Source: Nostoc sp. GT001 (GTDB taxonomy: Bacteria > Cyanobacteriota > Cyanobacteriia > Cyanobacteriales > Nostocaceae). From it: 24,583 nt of DNA. The notes below the pieces were generated by a model that did not search any database, was not told where the DNA came from, and saw only the letters and a list, made by a program, of their open reading frames with translations. A program made the translations under genes and the position numbers. The stretch covers positions 3,656,419-3,681,001 of the forward strand of contig NZ_JAUDRJ010000003.1 of assembly GCF_030382115.1 (NCBI RefSeq), in the 5' to 3' direction. Numbering within the stretch: position 1 is the stretch's first letter; each line of letters opens with the position of its first letter. Below are positions 1 to 8,271 of this stretch, piece by piece.

Positions 1-173
1 AGGTTAAAGGGGAAGGGGAAAATACAAAACCTTTACCTTTCCCCGACAAATGCCAAGAAGTCTATTGTGATTGCCCAAACTCAGAGTGTGGCTGGATAAA
101 TGATAATCTGTAGAGCGAACAGGCAACTGGCAGTACTCACCCGAAAGAACCGAACAAAAGGAGTAAATTTATT

Positions 174-662
174 ATGTCCCGTCTACTAACAGCGTTCCGG
201 CAGAAATTATTACGGAGTATCGCTTTTGCAATACTCTTAACTTTGATTAGTAGTTTAATACTTCCTGGGGCTAGTTGGGCTGCTTCTAGCTTGGGAGTTG
301 AGAACGGTCATCTGAGTTCTTGTCCAGCTTCAGACAACTGTGTTGTCAGTCAAAACGCAGATGCCAAACACGCTATCGACCCGATTCCTTATCATGTAGA
401 CCGTAATGCAGCTAGAGAAATCTTACTAAAAGTTATCGGTGTTGTTCCGCGTACAGAAATTGTAGAACAAACAGATAATTACATCCATGCTCTTTCTAAA
501 AGCCGCATCTTTCAATTTGTTGATGATGTAGAATTTTATTTACCTCCTAATGAGTCAGTAATTCATCTGCGCTCGGCTTCTCGCGTGGGAGAATCCGATC
601 TCGGTGTCAACCGCAGACGAGCCGAGCAGATTCGTCTGGCTCTACGCGATTTAAACATTTGA
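174..662 (+). CDS. Exported DUF1499 family protein
   Basis: A 162-residue protein whose N-terminus is basic (Arg and Lys within residues 3-14), followed by a hydrophobic stretch at about 16-31 and an Ala-x-Ala-like site near ASWAAS (33-38). It is therefore probably exported to the periplasm or thylakoid lumen. The mature part opens with a CPASDNCVVSQ motif and continues with IDPI, IHALSKSRIFQFVDDVEFYL and a VIHLRSASRVGESDLGVNRRRAEQI-type ending, which is the DUF1499 signature (recognised from memory, function unknown). The two Cys of the CPASDNC motif could form a disulfide or bind a ligand. The ATG is supported by a GGAG about 10 bases upstream in aaaggagtaaa. It appears monocistronic. The family assignment is solid; the biochemical role is not known. 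Confidence 0.88.
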   Translation: MSRLLTAFRQKLLRSIAFAILLTLISSLILPGASWAASSLGVENGHLSSCPASDNCVVSQNADAKHAIDPIPYHVDRNAAREILLKVIGVVPRTEIVEQTDNYIHALSKSRIFQFVDDVEFYLPPNESVIHLRSASRVGESDLGVNRRRAEQIRLALRDLNI

Positions 663-741
663 TTTTGTCGCTACTCCTTCTTATTTAACTGATTGAGGTG
701 CGATCGCAATACCATTTAAATAATTTATACTTATATACTTA

Positions 742-924
742 GTGGAGAAATGTCAGACTATCTGCAATGATTGTGCTTTCCATGTCTTAGTAGAAGAAGC
801 GATAACGTGCATTCACCCTGACGAATTTGGGGTTAATTGTTCTAGGGTCATTTTCTGCAATTCATTTGAGCCAGCACTTATAATTGACAGTCCTTGCGTG
901 ACATACGGCAATGATGAAAAATGA
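742..924 (+). CDS. Small Cys-rich hypothetical protein (60 aa)
   Basis: A possible 60-residue protein with seven cysteines (positions 4, 8, 11, 23, 33, 39 and 52), arranged as a C-x3-C-x2-C cluster followed by spaced C and H residues (CIHPDEFGVNC). This spacing is compatible with zinc or Fe-S binding. No family is recognised. The only usable start in frame is GTG at 742, because an in-frame TAA lies at 721 and no ATG intervenes. No convincing Shine-Dalgarno precedes it. The composition (acidic, Cys-rich, no low-complexity tract) looks protein-like rather than random. It lies 80 bases after the DUF1499 gene on the same strand and could be read through from it. Moderate confidence that it is a gene; no function can be given. 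Confidence 0.5.
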   Translation: MEKCQTICNDCAFHVLVEEAITCIHPDEFGVNCSRVIFCNSFEPALIIDSPCVTYGNDEK

Positions 925-973
925 CGTTAAAAGTGTAGGCGCAACAACTAAGCCTTTGGCATTTCAACTTACC

Positions 974-1000
974 TTGCTATTTAGTAAATTATGGTAATAT
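974..1000 (+). promoter_or_regulatory. Possible promoter of tRNA-Val
   Basis: TTGCTA (974-979) and TAATAT (995-1000) lie 15 bases apart; a shifted -10, TATAAA at 998-1003, gives 18 bases. Either places the transcription start just before the tRNA at 1011. This is a pattern call only, with no independent support. Confidence 0.3.
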
Positions 1001-1010
1001 AAAATGTCTT

Positions 1011-1082
1011 GGGCGATTAGCACAGGGGTAGCGCACATCCTTCACACGGATGGGGTCACTGGTTCAAATCCAGTATCGCCCA
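1011..1082 (+). tRNA. trnV: tRNA-Val (anticodon CAC)
   Basis: A complete cloverleaf can be folded by eye. The acceptor stem GGGCGAT (1011-1017) pairs with ATCGCCC (1075-1081). The D arm is GCAC/GCGC around AGGGGTA. The anticodon stem CATCC/GGATG encloses loop TTCACAC, giving anticodon CAC at 1043-1045. A five-base variable region follows, then T stem ACTGG/CCAGT with loop TTCAAAT. The discriminator is A1082 and CCA is not encoded, as is common in cyanobacteria. CAC reads GUG valine codons. The D stem contains one A-C mismatch (A1022-C1032), with the other three pairs intact. The gene stands alone between the Cys-rich ORF and the convergent methyltransferase gene. Confidence 0.93.
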
Positions 1083-1123
1083 CTTATACACAGTAAGGTT
1101 TTCAGCTAACTAGCTTCAGTTTC

Positions 1124-1888
1124 TTAAATACGCCCCCACATTAAGATGCGCTTGTAGGGGAAAAAGAACGGACGCTCATCCTCTAGCAACTCGAATAACT
1201 TCTGCTGATAGCGTTCCACAAATCGCTCATAGGTTTGGGCATCCAGTTGGGACTCATAAGCCGTTAGCAATGTCCCGCGATACCACTCCACCACGGCTTC
1301 TCGTGAGGGCAACACATGCCCATAAATTTGAAGCTTGACTTCCTGCTTGACAAACCCCAATTTATAAAGCATTCGGGCATATGTTTCTGGGGGAAGTACC
1401 TCTAAGCGGCGCACATATCCTTTTAATTCTTGACTGAATTCATGTGCAGTCTTAACTGCTATCTGATGCACTGGCTCACTATCCATCGTTGGTATTTGTA
1501 CGGCAAGCTGTCCACCAGGTCGTAGTTTTGCCCGCAATTTCTCAAATAAAACCTCATGTCCCGTCAACCACTGCAATGCCGCATTAGAAAAAATCACATC
1601 AAACTCCCCATCTCCTGGGTTTTCCTCAATCCGTCTTTGCTCAAACCGTAGTCCATTGCCTGTAAACTGACGCGCCTTTTGCAGCATTTTCTCAGAAGCA
1701 TCTATCCCTAAAGTCTCCTGTGCTGCTAGCGTTTCATGCAGATATTTAGTTAAGTTTCCGGTTCCACACCCTAAATCAAGAACTCGTAAGTTTTCTTGCC
1801 GATGTACCATGTCTACCAAGTCGTAGAATGGACGACTTCTTTCAGCTTGAAATCGTTCGTATAGTTCTGGATTCCATTTATCTGGCAT
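1124..1888 (-). CDS. tam: Trans-aconitate 2-methyltransferase-like SAM methyltransferase
   Basis: A 254-residue class I SAM-dependent methyltransferase. The N-terminus WNPELYERFQAERSRPFYDL matches the characteristic start of the Tam family (E. coli Tam: WNPSLYLHFSAERSRP). SAM-binding motif I is VLDLGCGTGNLTKYL (about residues 35-49), the acidic ribose-binding residue is in GIDASEKML, and a later motif is FDVIFSNAALQWL. Tam methylates trans-aconitate, a by-product that inhibits aconitase, in the cytosol. The C-terminal RYQQKLFELL and FPYKRILMWGRI match the family layout and length (about 250 residues). It is transcribed away from hisC; the intergenic region is almost entirely a heptamer repeat. 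No clear Shine-Dalgarno is visible. Substrate is inferred from family resemblance; it could act on another small carboxylic acid. Confidence 0.85.
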   Translation of the reverse strand: MPDKWNPELYERFQAERSRPFYDLVDMVHRQENLRVLDLGCGTGNLTKYLHETLAAQETLGIDASEKMLQKARQFTGNGLRFEQRRIEENPGDGEFDVIFSNAALQWLTGHEVLFEKLRAKLRPGGQLAVQIPTMDSEPVHQIAVKTAHEFSQELKGYVRRLEVLPPETYARMLYKLGFVKQEVKLQIYGHVLPSREAVVEWYRGTLLTAYESQLDAQTYERFVERYQQKLFELLEDERPFFFPYKRILMWGRI

Positions 1889-1896
1889 ATTTTTAT

Positions 1897-1931
1897 AATT
1901 CGTAATTCGTAATTCGTAATTCGTAATTCGT
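1897..1931. repeat. Heptanucleotide tandem repeat (AATTCGT)x5
   Basis: Five perfect copies of AATTCGT occupy 35 of the 58 bases between the divergent methyltransferase and hisC starts. Short tandem heptamers of this kind are typical of Nostoc-type genomes. Here the array sits only 8 bases from the methyltransferase start codon. Confidence 0.95.
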
Positions 1932-1946
1932 AATTTATAAAGTGGT

Positions 1947-3067
1947 ATGGCATTCGACTCCGCTCACCAGCCGCTCAGTAACTATCGTAGAGATCCCAAC
2001 CCAATTTACCATGTCCCTATGACCAACTACTTTCGCTCTAATGTTGATGCAATGGCTAGCTACATTCCCGGTGAGCAGCCTCGACGCGGTACACAAATTA
2101 TTAAACTTAACAGCAATGAGAACCCCTATCCTCCTTCTCCTGCGGCTTTAGCTGTGCTACGAAATATTGATGGTGATTGGTTGCGGCGGTATCCAGAACC
2201 TTTCGGGGGGAGTTCCGGGAAGCTGCAAGTAAAGTTTTAGGAGTTCCTAGTGATTGGATAATTGTCGGAAATGGCAGTGACGAATTGTTGAGTGTGGTAA
2301 TTCGAGCCTGTGCTGAACCTGGGAAGAAGGTAGTTTATCCGATGCCTACTTACGTCCTATATCGCACATTAACAGAAATGCAAGCGGCGGAAATTATTGA
2401 GATTCCCTACAGCAAAGATTACAGTTTACCAAAGGAAGAATTAGTTGCTGCCAATGGGGCGGTAACATTTATTGCGTCGCCCAATAGCCCATCGGGGCAT
2501 GTGGTGGCAACAAATGATTTGCGAAAATTAGCCAGTCAGTTATCTGGAGTTTTAGTGATTGATGAAGCATACATAGATTTTACCGAAGAGAATGCATTGG
2601 CTTTGGTTAAGGAATACGAAAACGTCATTGTGCTTCGGACACTATCTAAGGGGTACTCGTTAGCAGGATTGCGATTGGGCTTTGGGGTGGCGAATCCCAA
2701 ACTGTTGCAGGGATTGTTTAAGGTTAAAGATAGCTATAACATTGATGCGATCGCTTGTGCAATTGGTACAGCTGCTATCACTGACCAAGCTTATAAAAAT
2801 GCTTGTGTAGCCAAGATTAAAGCATCACGGACTAAGTTAGCAACAGACTTGAAACAATTAGGTTTTCATATCTGGGATTCCGAAGCTAACTTTTTGCTGG
2901 CACAGCCAAGAGAAGGAAACGCAGAATATCTCTATCAAAAACTCAAGGAACAGGGAATTTTAATTCGCTATTTCAAGCAGCCTGGACTAGATGATAAATT
3001 ACGCATCACTGTTGGGACAGATGAGCAAAATCAGGCTTTATTAGACGCACTAACTACAAATCTTTAA
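1947..3067 (+). pseudogene. hisC: Histidinol-phosphate aminotransferase, split by a -1 frameshift
   Basis: Two overlapping reading frames together encode one class I/II PLP aminotransferase of the HisC type, which converts imidazole-acetol phosphate to histidinol phosphate in histidine synthesis. Frame 1 (1947-2240) holds LNSNENPYPPSP and WLRRYPEPFGG. Frame 2 (usable from about 2211) continues with EFREAASKVLG, IIVGNGSDELL, SPNSPSG, VIDEAYIDF and the PLP-lysine motif TLSKGYSLAGLRLGF (Lys codon 2648-2650). The join falls in a run of six G (2205-2210). One more G would give PEPFGGEFREAA and a continuous protein of about 374 residues, normal for HisC. The true start may be ATG 2019 (MTNYFRSNVDAM) rather than 1947. 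The cause could be sequencing error, a genuine mutation with a second hisC elsewhere, or slippage. All catalytic motifs are otherwise intact. Confidence 0.88.
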
Positions 3068-3072
3068 TTATC

Positions 3073-3100
3073 AGACCTGCCTTAAAAATAAGGCAGGTCT
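3073..3100. terminator. Terminator-like hairpin after hisC
   Basis: AGACCTGCCTTA (3073-3084) and TAAGGCAGGTCT (3089-3100) form a perfect 12-bp stem with an AAAA loop, starting 6 bases after the hisC stop. No U tract follows on the plus strand. It lies between convergent genes, so it could stop transcription from either side. Confidence 0.65.
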
Positions 3101-3173
3101 ATCGAACAGGAGTCAGGAGTCAGAATTCTGACCGAAAAAGCAGATAGCGCAGGGTCTAGTAGAAAACCTCTTG

Positions 3174-3201
3174 ATTCTGAATTCTGAATTCTGAATTCTG
3201 C
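3174..3201. repeat. Heptanucleotide tandem repeat (ATTCTGA)x4
   Basis: Three perfect ATTCTGA units and one ATTCTGC lie in tandem just beyond the 3' end of the caspase-like gene. A related AGAATTCTGA occurs at 3122-3131, and AGGAGTC is repeated twice at about 3109-3122, so the whole hisC/caspase intergenic space is repeat-rich. Confidence 0.9.
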
Positions 3202-3223
3202 ATTCTTCTTCAATCACATTAAC

Positions 3224-5335
3224 TTACAACACTTGAAAACTAAAGCTAAGACTTGCCCAATTATTCACATCCAAGCTATGTGAATCGGCTGCTGTAACGT
3301 TCATCTCTGTTTTGAGGGCACTAGCGTTATGTAAGTCTTGTAGCAAGGCTTGTACAACGTCTAAGGAATTCAACAATGGGCTCATTGGCCCTTCTTCGGC
3401 TGTGGAATACTTGGCAGTGTTCAAGGCGGCGAGAGTGCCGTTAAAGGGGGCAGTACTAAAAATCAGTTGGTGTTCGCACTCAGAAGTGGGCCCTGAAATC
3501 ACCCATTCGGAAGCAGTATTTGTTTGGGGTAGAGTGAGGGTTTCACCTGGAGCAATGACGACTTCTTTAAGTAGAGGTTTGGTGTCCGCAGTGTTTGGTT
3601 CTTGGGGAGTTTCCCAAGAATACAAGGCGATCGCTGTATGATTATTATTTAATCCCAGCAAGATTAAATATACTGGGCGATCGCTCTGGTTTTCTACCCG
3701 ATATTGCATTCGACTACCGATAGGGACAATCGGTGTGGGGAGTGATTTTTGAATCGAAGTTTCTGTTGTGCAAGTTCGTACTGTTTCGCGCTGTATGATA
3801 ACGCGAGGCGATATGTTGGTAATTATTTCTAAGGTTGCCTTGAGAGCCAAGCGGGAAGAACCTTGATTTTCTGTCAGTCGCCATAATTTAGCTGCTAACA
3901 AGGTTGATAATTTTGGCGCTAACTTTTGCACTGTTAATTTTACAGCTTCTCCTGGTTCCCCAGTGGCATTGGAAATTAGTTCGCCACCAAGAGAAAATAA
4001 ACCATAGCGACTAGGTGTTTGCTGTAGTTTGGCAAATAAATAATCAGCTGGTTTTTCCCCTGCGACTACGGTAGAGACATGGGGAAATGCAGCAAAGGCA
4101 CTTGTAGCGTCTACCCGCTCAATTCTTTCCAATCCAGTATCCAGAGCAATTATTAAATTAATATTTCGGGGTAAAACCCGGACTGCTTCTTGGACAAGTT
4201 GCCCGATTTGTAGGGGATTTGCACCTTCTATTTGGGTAATTTGCGCTTTTGCTGTTAACCCAGTCCGCGATCGCAATACTAATTCTTCTGTTGTTGTTGC
4301 TAAGGTAAATCGAGAATTCACTCCGTAGTATAGCAGCACTTGTGGCGGTAATCCTGCTAACCACAGCTGGACTGTTTTGCCGTCTTCTTCAATGGCTGTC
4401 ACCGCGCCTTCTGCACCAATAATATTGTCTGGCGGTAGAGACGTTAAATGTTGATTTTTCTGACTACTTAATAACGCTGGTTGCTGTTTACTACCCAATT
4501 TGGATAGAGAATTTTCCATATAGGAGAGAGCGACTTGAATTCTGGTAGTTGGGGTGAATTCCCACAAATACTGCGTCAAGACGTAAGTAAATAACCCAGC
4601 ACTAAAACCAGAAAAGAGTCCTTCCCTGGCAGACTGCTTGGGATTTGAGGTAGCTGCTAAGACAATCGGCGTGCTAGATAACTTTTGAGTTTTAAGTTGT
4701 TGGAGAAAGTCTAGTTCTTCTGCTGCTAGCTTTGCTTTTACTGATTCTGGAAGGGCGCGACTTTTTAATCCTAATACTGGGGTTGGCGCATAATAGCTAG
4801 TATCTAATACTGCTGTGACTCGATTTGTAGGGAGCGATCGCAATAATAGCAGTAGAGTTTCTTCTAATATATAGTTGACTATTTTCTCGTCTTGTGATTC
4901 TGAAATGGCATTAGTTGGCACCAGAGCGTTTTGCATTGTATCTGGCGATGTCTCTAATTTGACACGACTGCCATAACCGCTAAAGTGAAAGACGACCACA
5001 TCATCGAGTTTAGCTTGCTTACCCAAACGATCCAAAAAAGCCGCCTCAATCAATTCCCTACTAGCTTGTTCCTCAGTTAAAGTTAGGATATCTGACCCTT
5101 GGAAACCAAAGCGATGAATCAAAAGTTCTCTTTGTAGTTCCACATCCGTCAGACAACCACTGAGGGCTGGAATTTTTTGGTATTGGTTAATACCTATTAA
5201 CAATGCCAACTTACGCGGACTGGGTTGTGCCAAAGCCTGATAATAGCGATTTCCTAAAGACAACCACTCAGCTTCAGTTATCCCCAATACCGCCAGTATT
5301 GAGCCAATTCTCTCTAAAAACGTGCGACGTTTCAT
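3224..5335 (-). CDS. Caspase-like (peptidase C14) protein with YS instead of HC dyad
   Basis: A 703-residue protein. The N-terminus KRRTFLERIGSILAVLGI resembles a twin-arginine export signal (RRxFL), with a possible cleavage site after ALA at 36. A caspase/metacaspase fold begins at KLALLIGINQY (42-52). The position normally holding the catalytic His (HFSGHGS) reads HFSGYGS, giving Tyr121. The position normally holding the catalytic Cys (D-x-C-x-S/G) reads VLDTSYYAP, giving Ser180. Both dyad residues are therefore replaced, and cysteine peptidase activity is not expected. A C-terminal segment (roughly 530-650; YRVENQSDRPVYLILLGL ... IAPGETLTLPQ ... ISGPTSECEHQLIFSTAPF) resembles DUF4384, often fused to cyanobacterial caspase homologues. 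Tyr/Ser-type caspase homologues have been noted in surveys of cyanobacterial orthocaspases. Likely an exported binding or scaffold pseudo-protease; its partner is unknown. It is monocistronic, upstream of hisC on the opposite strand. Confidence 0.85.
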   Translation of the reverse strand: MKRRTFLERIGSILAVLGITEAEWLSLGNRYYQALAQPSPRKLALLIGINQYQKIPALSGCLTDVELQRELLIHRFGFQGSDILTLTEEQASRELIEAAFLDRLGKQAKLDDVVVFHFSGYGSRVKLETSPDTMQNALVPTNAISESQDEKIVNYILEETLLLLLRSLPTNRVTAVLDTSYYAPTPVLGLKSRALPESVKAKLAAEELDFLQQLKTQKLSSTPIVLAATSNPKQSAREGLFSGFSAGLFTYVLTQYLWEFTPTTRIQVALSYMENSLSKLGSKQQPALLSSQKNQHLTSLPPDNIIGAEGAVTAIEEDGKTVQLWLAGLPPQVLLYYGVNSRFTLATTTEELVLRSRTGLTAKAQITQIEGANPLQIGQLVQEAVRVLPRNINLIIALDTGLERIERVDATSAFAAFPHVSTVVAGEKPADYLFAKLQQTPSRYGLFSLGGELISNATGEPGEAVKLTVQKLAPKLSTLLAAKLWRLTENQGSSRLALKATLEIITNISPRVIIQRETVRTCTTETSIQKSLPTPIVPIGSRMQYRVENQSDRPVYLILLGLNNNHTAIALYSWETPQEPNTADTKPLLKEVVIAPGETLTLPQTNTASEWVISGPTSECEHQLIFSTAPFNGTLAALNTAKYSTAEEGPMSPLLNSLDVVQALLQDLHNASALKTEMNVTAADSHSLDVNNWASLSFSFQVL

Positions 5336-5410
5336 AATTAGCTATCAGCCCTCAGCTATCAGTTAGCAGCTTACAGGGCTGAACTCTGTATTGTAAAGTT
5401 ACAAAAACGT

Positions 5411-5538
5411 GGGGAGCGGAGCAGGGCAGGGGAGCAGCACTTCGGCTACGCTCAGTGACCAAGGAGCAGGGGAGCAGGGGGAGAATTCGTAACTCCTAAC
5501 TCTTCACTCCTAACTCCTAACTCACCACTCAGCACTCG
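5411..5538. repeat. Intergenic repeat block with (TAACTCC)-type heptamers
   Basis: The caspase/sat intergenic region holds a purine-rich part (GGAGCAGGGG repeated several times around 5411-5480). Inside it is a CTTCGGCTACGCTCA motif (about 5440-5455) that recurs, diverged or inverted, near 11325-11432. Seven heptamers of the TAACTCC type (5490-5538, partly degenerate) follow. No coding potential is seen. Confidence 0.8.
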
Positions 5539-5558
5539 GAACTGTTTTGCCCAACACC

Positions 5559-6737
5559 CTAAGCTGGTACTTCTATTCGCATTGCCCGCGCCAATTCTGC
5601 TGCTACCTCTGGACGAGAAAATTCTGGTGGAGGTAATTCACCGCGCCGCAACATTTCCCTAACTTTTGTCCCTGATAGGTGAATACGTTCTTCTGGCCTG
5701 CTGGGACTGGTTTTAGATGTTGCCATCTGCTTAGTGCGCGTGCAGTAGAAAGCGTGTTCAAATTTCATCGGCACAATGCCTAATTCACTTGGTTCAAATT
5801 CATCAAAGATGTATTGAGCGTCGTAAGTGCCGTAATAGTCACCGACACCAGCATGATCTCGTCCGACGATAAAGTGAGTACAGCCGTAGTTTTTGCGGAC
5901 TAAAGCATGGAATATAGCCTCACGAGGCCCAGCATAACGCATTGCGGCGGGATTGATTGCCAAACTTACTCTGTCTAATGGGTAATAATGTTCCAGCAAA
6001 ATTTCATAGCAGCGCATCCGCACGTCAGCGGCAATATCATCTTCTTTTGTCGCCCCGACTAATGGGTGCAAAAATAGACCATCAACGATTTCTAAAGCGC
6101 ACTTTTGAATATATTCATGGGCGCGGTGGATGGGGTTGCGAGTTTGAAAGCCGACGATGGTTTTCCAACCCTTGTCTTTAAATAGTTGCCGTGAGGCAGC
6201 TGGATCGATTTGATAAGTGGGAAACTGGGGATGAGGTTCGCGTTGCAACAACCAAATATCACCCGCCAGATGTACAGTACCTTGGTTATAGAGTACCTGC
6301 ACACCGGGATGTTTGACATCATCAGTGCGGTAGACTTTGATTGCTTCGCGGGTTTTGTCGTAGTTATACTTTTGGGTGAGTTGCAAAACTCCGATAAATT
6401 CGCCTCTGGAGTTATCCAGACGGATTAAGCCGCCTTCTTGTAAGGGGGAAGCTACTTCTTCGCTTACCGATAGTGTAATCGGGATTGACCACACAAGACC
6501 GTTAGCTAATCGCATTTCTGTGACAGTGCGATCGTAGTCTTCCTGGTTCATAAAACCCGTCAGCGGACTAAAAGCACCGATCGCAATCATTTCTAGATCA
6601 GAAACGGCGCGATCGTCTAGTTCCACTCGCGGCAAAAAGTCAGCTTTTGAGAGAAACTCTGCTCTTTGTTCTGGTGTGGCGATACGGTTAACCAACTGTC
6701 CACCGTGGGGGGCTATGGCATCTGGATTGTGACTCAA
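5559..6737 (-). CDS. sat: Sulfate adenylyltransferase (ATP sulfurylase)
   Basis: A 392-residue cytosolic enzyme that makes adenosine 5'-phosphosulfate from sulfate and ATP, the first step of assimilatory sulfate reduction. Visible motifs are the N-terminal PUA-like region with [13 protein letters not shown] (51-63), the ATP-site motif [13 protein letters not shown] (188-200, with the TxxHxxH pattern), [17 protein letters not shown] (from 283), and the C-terminal ATSKTSPS and [25 protein letters not shown]. Length is normal for the bacterial homomeric form. The start is a TTG at 6737, supported by AGAGGGG on the minus strand (6744-6750), spaced 6 bases. The next in-frame Met lies inside the conserved core. 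Transcribed divergently from the ATPase/TPR pair. cysK, which ends the same pathway, lies about 6 kb away on the other strand. Confidence 0.97.
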   Translation of the reverse strand: MSHNPDAIAPHGGQLVNRIATPEQRAEFLSKADFLPRVELDDRAVSDLEMIAIGAFSPLTGFMNQEDYDRTVTEMRLANGLVWSIPITLSVSEEVASPLQEGGLIRLDNSRGEFIGVLQLTQKYNYDKTREAIKVYRTDDVKHPGVQVLYNQGTVHLAGDIWLLQREPHPQFPTYQIDPAASRQLFKDKGWKTIVGFQTRNPIHRAHEYIQKCALEIVDGLFLHPLVGATKEDDIAADVRMRCYEILLEHYYPLDRVSLAINPAAMRYAGPREAIFHALVRKNYGCTHFIVGRDHAGVGDYYGTYDAQYIFDEFEPSELGIVPMKFEHAFYCTRTKQMATSKTSPSRPEERIHLSGTKVREMLRRGELPPPEFSRPEVAAELARAMRIEVPA

Positions 6738-6743
6738 CGTAAT

Positions 6744-6750
6744 CCCCTCT
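6744..6750 (-). promoter_or_regulatory. Shine-Dalgarno supporting TTG start of sat
   Basis: AGAGGGG on the minus strand, 6 bases before the TTG at 6737. It decides the start because no ATG is available upstream of the conserved N-terminus. Confidence 0.6.
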
Positions 6751-6972
6751 CTGCTTTTACTGTTATTGTTTCAGATTATGTACTAACTTATCAAATGCTG
6801 GTACGTAGAGAAAAAGAGTTTGGGATGGGGCATGGGACAAACTAAGATAAACTGCGCGGACGCAAAGAAATTATTAAATACTTTCTAAATACTTTTGTTG
6901 CTGCTTTTTTGTGTGCGTTGTTGTGTCAGCAGTAATGTCAGAATTGGCTATGATAATCAAAACATAGCCGGA

Positions 6973-8271
6973 ATGATGAACATGAACAAATCTCTGCTGG
7001 AAAAGTTTCGTCAAGCGTATCAGGATTTAGAACTATTTCCGCTCATCACAACGAGGCAGATGGAAGCGTTTCGGGTTGATTTTGCTAATGAGACAATTGC
7101 CCGCTTAGAGCAAGCTGTTGAAGATGCACCGTTTAATGGCAAAATCATGTTTGCCGGACATCGCGGTTGTGGCAAGTCTAGTCTGCTGGCAAAATTTGCT
7201 AAAAAAATGAAGCGGCAGGGATATTTTGTTGCTTTCTTTTCTGTTTCTGACTTGATTGAAATGTCAGATGTTAACCATGTCAATATTTTGTATGCTATTA
7301 CTTTAACTCTCTTGAGTCAAGCCACTCAATCTGAAATAGAAATCTCCAAAGATATTGAAAAATCTCTTTTAGAATGGTTTACTACTACTCAGACAGAAAC
7401 AGTTACCAGAGACTTAAAATATGAGATAGGAATGGGTGGTGATTTCCTAAAAATTCTTACTGCCAAGCTCAAAAATGAAGCGACGTTTCGGGAAGAAATT
7501 AAAAAGACTTACGAACGTAAGGTTTCTGAACTCGCTCGCAAAGCTGATGAAATTGCCTCTATCATTCAAGCTGCTACTGGTAAGCAAGTTCTGATCGTCA
7601 TTGATGACTTGGATAAGCTGGATTTGGCCTTGGTTGAAGATATTTATAAAAATAATATTAATTCTTTATTTCTACCTAAGTTTCAGATTATCTATACAAT
7701 TCCTATTTCGGCAATTCGTAACACTCAATTACTTCCCATTCTCCAATCAGTTGTGCCTAAGATATATCTGATGGCTGTCTGTAAGTTCTTCAATCCAGGA
7801 GATAGCCGCAAACCCGATGGAGTACCCAAGGAACAACTGATTAACTTGTTTTTGCAAATTCTTCAAAAGCGGATTCCACAGGAATTAATTGAACCGGAAA
7901 CTGCAAGGCAAATTGTCCTTACTAGCGGCGGTGTAGTGCGAGAATTGGTGCGAATAGCTAGAGAATGTTGCTCTCAGTGTTTATTGCTGATTCGTTCTGA
8001 ACCAGAACGCTCGGATATCAAGATTAATCAAGAAGTTCTGCAATTAGCAGTCAAAGATTTGCGGAATGAATTTGCCCGCCCCTTGGGTGAAAATTTGAGT
8101 AGTATATTAGTAACGACATACGAAAATCTCACACCCAAAGATGCTGAAAGTGAGGATTTTCTCTCGCTGCTGCATGGATTATACGTGCTGGAGTATGAGA
8201 ATGATGATTTGTGGTACGACGTGCATCCCATTGTGGTGGAGATACTCAAGCGTAAGCAGTTGATTAAATAA
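6973..8271 (+). CDS. P-loop (AAA/KAP/STAND-like) ATPase, first gene of coupled pair
   Basis: A 432-residue protein from ATG 6973; further in-frame ATGs at 6976 and 6982, and a TTG at 6895, are alternatives. An N-terminal helix-rich segment containing LFPLITTRQMEAFRVDF precedes Walker A GHRGCGKSSLL (62-72). Walker B is QVLIVIDDLDKLD (205-217), with the double Asp plus DK typical of KAP, STAND and Orc-like ATPases. A sensor-like strand, FQIIYTIPIS, follows, then a C-terminal helical and winged-helix-like region (GGVVRELVRIARECC ... LHGLYVLEYENDDLWYDVHPIVVEIL). The residues after GGVVR resemble the helical lid of Orc/STAND ATPases. Its stop overlaps the next start by one base (TAATG), so the two products are probably made together. 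No effector domain is seen. Function unknown; a regulatory or conflict-related switch is an inference. Confidence 0.8.
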   Translation: MMNMNKSLLEKFRQAYQDLELFPLITTRQMEAFRVDFANETIARLEQAVEDAPFNGKIMFAGHRGCGKSSLLAKFAKKMKRQGYFVAFFSVSDLIEMSDVNHVNILYAITLTLLSQATQSEIEISKDIEKSLLEWFTTTQTETVTRDLKYEIGMGGDFLKILTAKLKNEATFREEIKKTYERKVSELARKADEIASIIQAATGKQVLIVIDDLDKLDLALVEDIYKNNINSLFLPKFQIIYTIPISAIRNTQLLPILQSVVPKIYLMAVCKFFNPGDSRKPDGVPKEQLINLFLQILQKRIPQELIEPETARQIVLTSGGVVRELVRIARECCSQCLLLIRSEPERSDIKINQEVLQLAVKDLRNEFARPLGENLSSILVTTYENLTPKDAESEDFLSLLHGLYVLEYENDDLWYDVHPIVVEILKRKQLIK

